In this document: piece by piece, positions 53,597 to 56,472 of the stretch
Position numbering within the stretch: position 1 is the first letter of the stretch
Layout of the letters: every line of letters begins with the position of its first letter
NCBI GenBank assembly: GCA_014879945.1
Contig: JACSRE010000442.1
Span: forward strand, 1 to 56,472
Reading direction: 5' to 3'
From: Myxococcus sp.
GTDB taxonomy: Bacteria; Myxococcota; Myxococcia; Myxococcales; Myxococcaceae
DNA length: 56,472 bases
Translations under genes and position numbers: made by a program
Notes under the pieces: generated by a model
Databases searched by the model: none
Seen by the model: the letters and a program-made list of their open reading frames with translations, nothing else
What the model was told of the DNA's origin: nothing

Positions 53597-54346
53597 TCAG
53601 GTGTCGTCATCGGCCTTGCGAAGGCCCAGCCGCTTTCTCAGGTCGCGCGCGGCCTGCCGTGACACCTCGACGCTGTGGCCAGTGGTGGTGCGCGCCAGGT
53701 ACCCGCCGGTCTCGAGCGGCTCGAGCCGGGCGACGGCCTCGAGGTTGAGCAGCGCGCGGCGGTGCACGCGCTCGAAGCGGCCCGCGGGGAGCCGCTGCTC
53801 GAGGTCGTTGAGCGAGTAGTCGGTGAGGAACGAGGCGTCTTTGGTGTGCACCGTCACCAGCTCGCCCTCGAGCACCGCGTGCGTCACCGCCGAGGGGTCG
53901 AGCAGCACCAGGCCCTGCCGGGTCTGCACCGGGAGCCGCGGAATGGCCTGGTGCTTCTTCACCGCGGCGCTGAACGTCTCGCGCGTCTCGCGCTGGCGCG
54001 CCTTGTCGAGGGCCCTCTTGAGCCGGTCGGGCTCGATGGGCTTGAGCAGGTAGTCCACCGCGTCGACCTCGAAGGCCTTCACCGCGTGCTCGGCGTGGGC
54101 GGTGCAGAACACCACCCACGGGCCCTCGACGGGCCACAGCGCCATCGCCTCGACGCCGGTCAGCTTCGGCATCTGCACGTCGAGGAGCACCACGTCGATG
54201 CCGCCTGCGCGCACGCGCGTGAGCACCTCTTCCCCGTCCTTCGCCTCGCCGACGAGGGTGACGCCCTCCATCGCCGAGAGGAGGCGCGTCAGGCGCGCGC
54301 GGGCGAGCTGCTCGTCGTCGGCGATGAGGACTCTCAAGGGCGTCAT
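53597..54346 (-). CDS. LytTR-family response regulator
   Basis: From ATG 54346 (4-base overlap with the kinase stop) the protein has 249 residues. The receiver has 'LIADDEQLARARL', Asp56 in 'VVLLDVQMPK', Thr in 'VVFCTAHAEHAVKAFEV' and Lys102 in 'YLLKPIEP'. The C-terminal domain (about 145-240) is LytTR: 'ELVTVHTKDASFLTDYSLNDLEQRL' and 'RFERVHRRALLNLEAVARLEPL'. LytTR regulators bind DNA direct repeats. The preceding gene encodes its probable kinase. Confidence 0.93.
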   Translation of the reverse strand: MTPLRVLIADDEQLARARLTRLLSAMEGVTLVGEAKDGEEVLTRVRAGGIDVVLLDVQMPKLTGVEAMALWPVEGPWVVFCTAHAEHAVKAFEVDAVDYLLKPIEPDRLKRALDKARQRETRETFSAAVKKHQAIPRLPVQTRQGLVLLDPSAVTHAVLEGELVTVHTKDASFLTDYSLNDLEQRLPAGRFERVHRRALLNLEAVARLEPLETGGYLARTTTGHSVEVSRQAARDLRKRLGLRKADDDT

Positions 54347-55359
54347 GGGTGGGGCTCCGGGAAGATGAGCTCGGCGCAGGTGCGCTCGTCGCCGGCCGGC
54401 CCGATGGACAGGCGGGCGCGGCCGTTGGTGGCGAGGTGCAGTTGGCGCTCGAGCGTGGGCAGGCCGTCGCTGCCGGCGCGCGCGCCGCCCCAGGGCCCGG
54501 GGTTCTCGACCCGCAGGCGCACCGCCCCTGCTGCGCGGGTGACCGAGACCGAGATGCGCCCGCGGTGCCCCTTCGCCGGCCCGTGCTTCACCGCGTTCTC
54601 GGCCAGCGTCAGCAGCGACATCGGCGGCACCTTCACGTTCGGCAGCGGGGTGGGCAACGTCAGCTCGAGCGAGAACAGCTCCTTGTCGCGCAGCAGGTGG
54701 AGGTCGAACAGCATCTTCACCAGCTCGAGCTCCTTCTCGAGCGGCCACAGCGGCTCCTTCACGCCCGACAACACCGTGCGCAGCATCTGCGAGAGCTGCA
54801 GCACCGCGGCCTCGGCCACCACCCCGTCGATGCGGCACCACTCGGCGATGGCGTTGAGGGTGTTGAAGAGGAAGTGCGGGTCGAGGTGCGCCCGCAGCGA
54901 CAGCAACTGCGCGCGCTCGGCCTCGGCCTGGAGCCGGTTGAGCCGCTGCTCGAAGCCCACGTCGCGGCCCAGCCCCCAGCCGCCGACCAGGAACATGGCG
55001 ATGATGACGGCCAGCGAGGAGCGCTCGGTGAGGAAGGTGGGCCGCAGGTTCAGCAGCTTCGGCACGCCGACGCCGAGCGAGAGCACGACCCCGGCGCCGA
55101 CCAGGGAGTACAGCACCACCCGCACCGCGCCGTGCGAGAGGTCGAGCCCGTCGGGGAAGAGCACCCGGTACGAGACGGGCGCGAGCGCGACGAAGGCCAG
55201 GCACATCACGATGCCCAGCGGCGCCGCCAACGGCTCCCGGCTGAAGGCGGCCTGGGTGAAGACGAGCGGCACGCACACCACCAGGATCGGCACCAGCCGC
55301 TTGGGGGCCAGCAGCGCCAGCCACGTCGCCCGCACCAGGCTCGTCGAGGGAACGCTCAC
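54343..55359 (-). CDS. LytS-type sensor histidine kinase
   Basis: From GTG 55359 (G-rich stretch upstream) the protein has 338 residues. Four membrane helices (about 10-145) are followed by a His_kinase domain with 'LRAHLDPHFLFNTLNAIAEW' and a HATPase with 'MSLLTLAENAVKHG'. No ligand-binding domain is visible. It is translationally coupled to the LytTR regulator and is the sensor of that pair. A small frame ending at 55356 upstream overlaps the GTG as GTGA, but it is not accepted as a gene. Confidence 0.9.
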   Translation of the reverse strand: MSVPSTSLVRATWLALLAPKRLVPILVVCVPLVFTQAAFSREPLAAPLGIVMCLAFVALAPVSYRVLFPDGLDLSHGAVRVVLYSLVGAGVVLSLGVGVPKLLNLRPTFLTERSSLAVIIAMFLVGGWGLGRDVGFEQRLNRLQAEAERAQLLSLRAHLDPHFLFNTLNAIAEWCRIDGVVAEAAVLQLSQMLRTVLSGVKEPLWPLEKELELVKMLFDLHLLRDKELFSLELTLPTPLPNVKVPPMSLLTLAENAVKHGPAKGHRGRISVSVTRAAGAVRLRVENPGPWGGARAGSDGLPTLERQLHLATNGRARLSIGPAGDERTCAELIFPEPHP

Positions 55360-55804
55360 CGGGCCCCCGGGCCTGCGCGGCGCGCCTTCGGGCCGGCTGC
55401 GACGTCGTGCGCTTCGCGGTGCACGGCGCGACCCTGACACACCTGGGCACGAGCGGTGATGGCGAAGGGCGCGGTCACGTCGTCCATCAACGCACGGTCG
55501 AGCGCGCTGAGTCCGGGGCGGCGGGGCGGGCGGTCGAAACCTCGCGCCCACCGGTCGGACGGGCGGGCCGGCGGAGCCCGAGCCACGGCCGCTCACCAGC
55601 CACGCCTGGCAGCACCGCGCTCAGCGCCCGGAGGACGTCGGCATCGAAGACCGCCGACCTTGGGCGCTCGCGCGGCTCTTTCGGCGCGTTCGGGTCCGAG
55701 CGCCCGTGGCCCCTCCTGACGGCGGGTGAAGGAACGGGCTGGCGAAGCCGACGCCCGGCCGGTAACTCCCGTTTCTTCCCCCCGCAGCCTGGAGCACCCC
55801 ACCG
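55360..55804. other. Gene-poor region (445 bp) between the LytS kinase and peroxiredoxin
   Basis: No gene with protein-like composition was supported on either strand. Reading frames are Arg/Pro-rich and overlap without start or SD signals. The region probably holds the divergent promoters of the LytS/LytTR pair and the peroxiredoxin gene; no clear -10/-35 pair was found. Confidence 0.5.
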
Positions 55805-56371
55805 ATGGCACTCTCAGTTGGTCAGAAGGCCCCTGCATTCTCAGCGAAGGACCAGAGCGGCGCGACCGTCACCCACACGACGAACGCCGGCAAGTACGTG
55901 GTGCTGTACTTCTACCCGCGGGACAACACCCCGGGCTGCACCGTCGAGGCCTGCGCGTTTCGTGACGACCACGCGAAGCTCAAGGCCGCCGGCGCGGTGG
56001 TGCTGGGCGTCTCTCCGGACTCGAGCAAGAGCCACCTGGGCTTCATCGCGAAGTACGACCTGCCGTTTCAGTTGCTCGTCGACTCCGACAACGCCGTCTC
56101 GACCGCCTACGGCGCGTGGGCCGAGAAGAGCAACTATGGGCGCACGTACATGGGCGTGGTGCGCTCCACCTTCCTCATCGGGCCCGACGGCAAGCTCGCC
56201 CACGTGTGGCCGAAGGTGAAGGTGAAGGGCCACTCCGACGAGGTGCTCGCCGTCCTCACCGCGCTGAAGAGCGGGCGGCCCCTGCCCACCGACGCCGCGC
56301 CCGCGAAGGCGCCGAAGGCGAAGCCCGCGGCGAAGGTGAAGAAGGCCGCCCCGAAGAAGAAGTCGGCCTAG
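55805..56371 (+). CDS. Peroxiredoxin, Bcp/PrxQ type
   Basis: The protein has 188 residues. The active site is 'PRDNTPGCTVEACAFRD', with peroxidatic Cys45 and resolving Cys50 in the C-x4-C spacing of PrxQ/Bcp. 'FLIGPDGKLAHVW' is the usual late strand. The core ends near 155, and a Lys/Ala/Pro-rich tail ('AKAPKAKPAAKVKKAAPKKKSA') follows. It reduces hydroperoxides with thioredoxin-type reductant in the cytoplasm. The final twelve codons and the stop lie in a perfect inverted repeat that continues to the window edge. Confidence 0.93.
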   Translation: MALSVGQKAPAFSAKDQSGATVTHTTNAGKYVVLYFYPRDNTPGCTVEACAFRDDHAKLKAAGAVVLGVSPDSSKSHLGFIAKYDLPFQLLVDSDNAVSTAYGAWAEKSNYGRTYMGVVRSTFLIGPDGKLAHVWPKVKVKGHSDEVLAVLTALKSGRPLPTDAAPAKAPKAKPAAKVKKAAPKKKSA

Positions 56372-56472
56372 CGCCACCAACGCGCCGCGCTGCTACCGTC
56401 ACCTGCATGGTTCGCCGCGCGGCGCGTTGGTGGCGCTAGGCCGACTTCTTCTTCGGGGCGGCCTTCTTCACC
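56335..56472. repeat. Perfect 56-bp inverted repeat with 26-bp spacer, reaching the window end
   Basis: Bases 56335-56390 are the exact reverse complement of 56417-56472, with a 26-base centre (56391-56416). The left arm contains the last twelve codons and the stop of the peroxiredoxin gene. The centre contains a TACCGT element and an ATG at 56407 that looks like the start of a next gene, which is interrupted by the switch of strand at a GCGC. The arm may extend beyond the window. Confidence 0.95.
56394..56399 (+). promoter_or_regulatory. Candidate -10 element (TACCGT) before an interrupted start
   Basis: TACCGT lies 7 bases before an ATG at 56407. The frame from that ATG runs for only ten codons before the inverted-repeat arm gives a stop, so the gene it would have served is not seen. 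Confidence 0.25.

Noticed and set aside
55356-55586. A small minus-strand frame whose stop overlaps the LytS kinase GTG as GTGA
   Set aside because: The composition is Arg/Pro/Ala-rich with no recognisable domain; the overlap can arise by chance.

Overview
The window looks like a chromosomal segment of a myxobacterium (Myxococcota, probably suborder Cystobacterineae). The DNA is very GC-rich. There are many lipobox-bearing secreted proteins with Ala/Gly/Asp-rich linkers, MopE-type cysteine/aspartate motifs, one MYXO-CTERM-like sorting tag, a eukaryote-like Ser/Thr kinase, a PilZ protein and five sensor histidine kinases. No rRNA, tRNA, CRISPR, transposase or phage gene was recognised. The taxonomic placement is inference from these traits.

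Layout. 1-3490: end of a truncated gene, then a signal-peptide membrane protein and a large lipoprotein with a 15-bp repeat. 3447-6980: a hybrid kinase divergent from a long Cys/Met-type PLP enzyme. 7275-9221: a TPR lipoprotein, then recA behind a LexA-type box. 9294-10973: a CAP-domain lipoprotein. 11049-18932: a minus-strand run of an amino-acid permease, a Ser/Thr kinase with three extracellular repeats, a PEGA-like protein and two coupled MopE-motif lipoproteins. 19018-20977: an uncharacterised secreted protein and an alpha/beta-hydrolase-like protein. 21040-23205: a lipoprotein with eleven EGF-like repeats and a fibrinogen-like domain. 23226-25582: a membrane protein, a methyltransferase and a tail-anchored protein. 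25658-27484: a PilZ protein and a HAMP kinase. 27552-28196: a broken TonB-dependent receptor. 28204-30264: a methyltransferase, a YkgJ-type cysteine-cluster protein and a DraG-like hydrolase. 30425-36634: a five-gene minus-strand run (Rossmann oxidoreductase, GAF protein, ATP-grasp enzyme, hybrid kinase, lamin-tail lipoprotein). 36701-38472: a small protein, a V4R-like protein and an MlaF-like ATPase with altered catalytic residues. 38538-44510: acnA and a large hybrid kinase. 44586-48500: a tight operon of two WYL regulators, an FHA protein and a DUF4234-like protein. 48548-53569: lipoproteins, a class V aminotransferase fold, aspartate-semialdehyde dehydrogenase and an arrestin-like protein. 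53597-55359: a LytS/LytTR two-component pair. 55805-56371: a peroxiredoxin, followed by a perfect inverted repeat that runs into the window end.

How the genes work together. Housekeeping functions (recA, acnA, asd, peroxiredoxin) are scattered among accessory genes for sensing and the cell surface. Signal transduction dominates: five sensor kinases, one response regulator, one Ser/Thr kinase, FHA, PilZ, GAF, V4R-like and WYL proteins. The secreted lipoproteins share tethers but different heads. Several genes have a TANNNT element 6-9 bases before the start codon, suggesting short-leader or leaderless transcripts. The clearest oddities are the EGF-fibrinogen lipoprotein, the repeat-bearing kinase cluster, the WYL-WYL-FHA operon, the catalytically altered ABC ATPase, the lipoprotein that also carries a MYXO-CTERM-like tail, and the terminal inverted repeat, which may be a foldback or assembly artefact.
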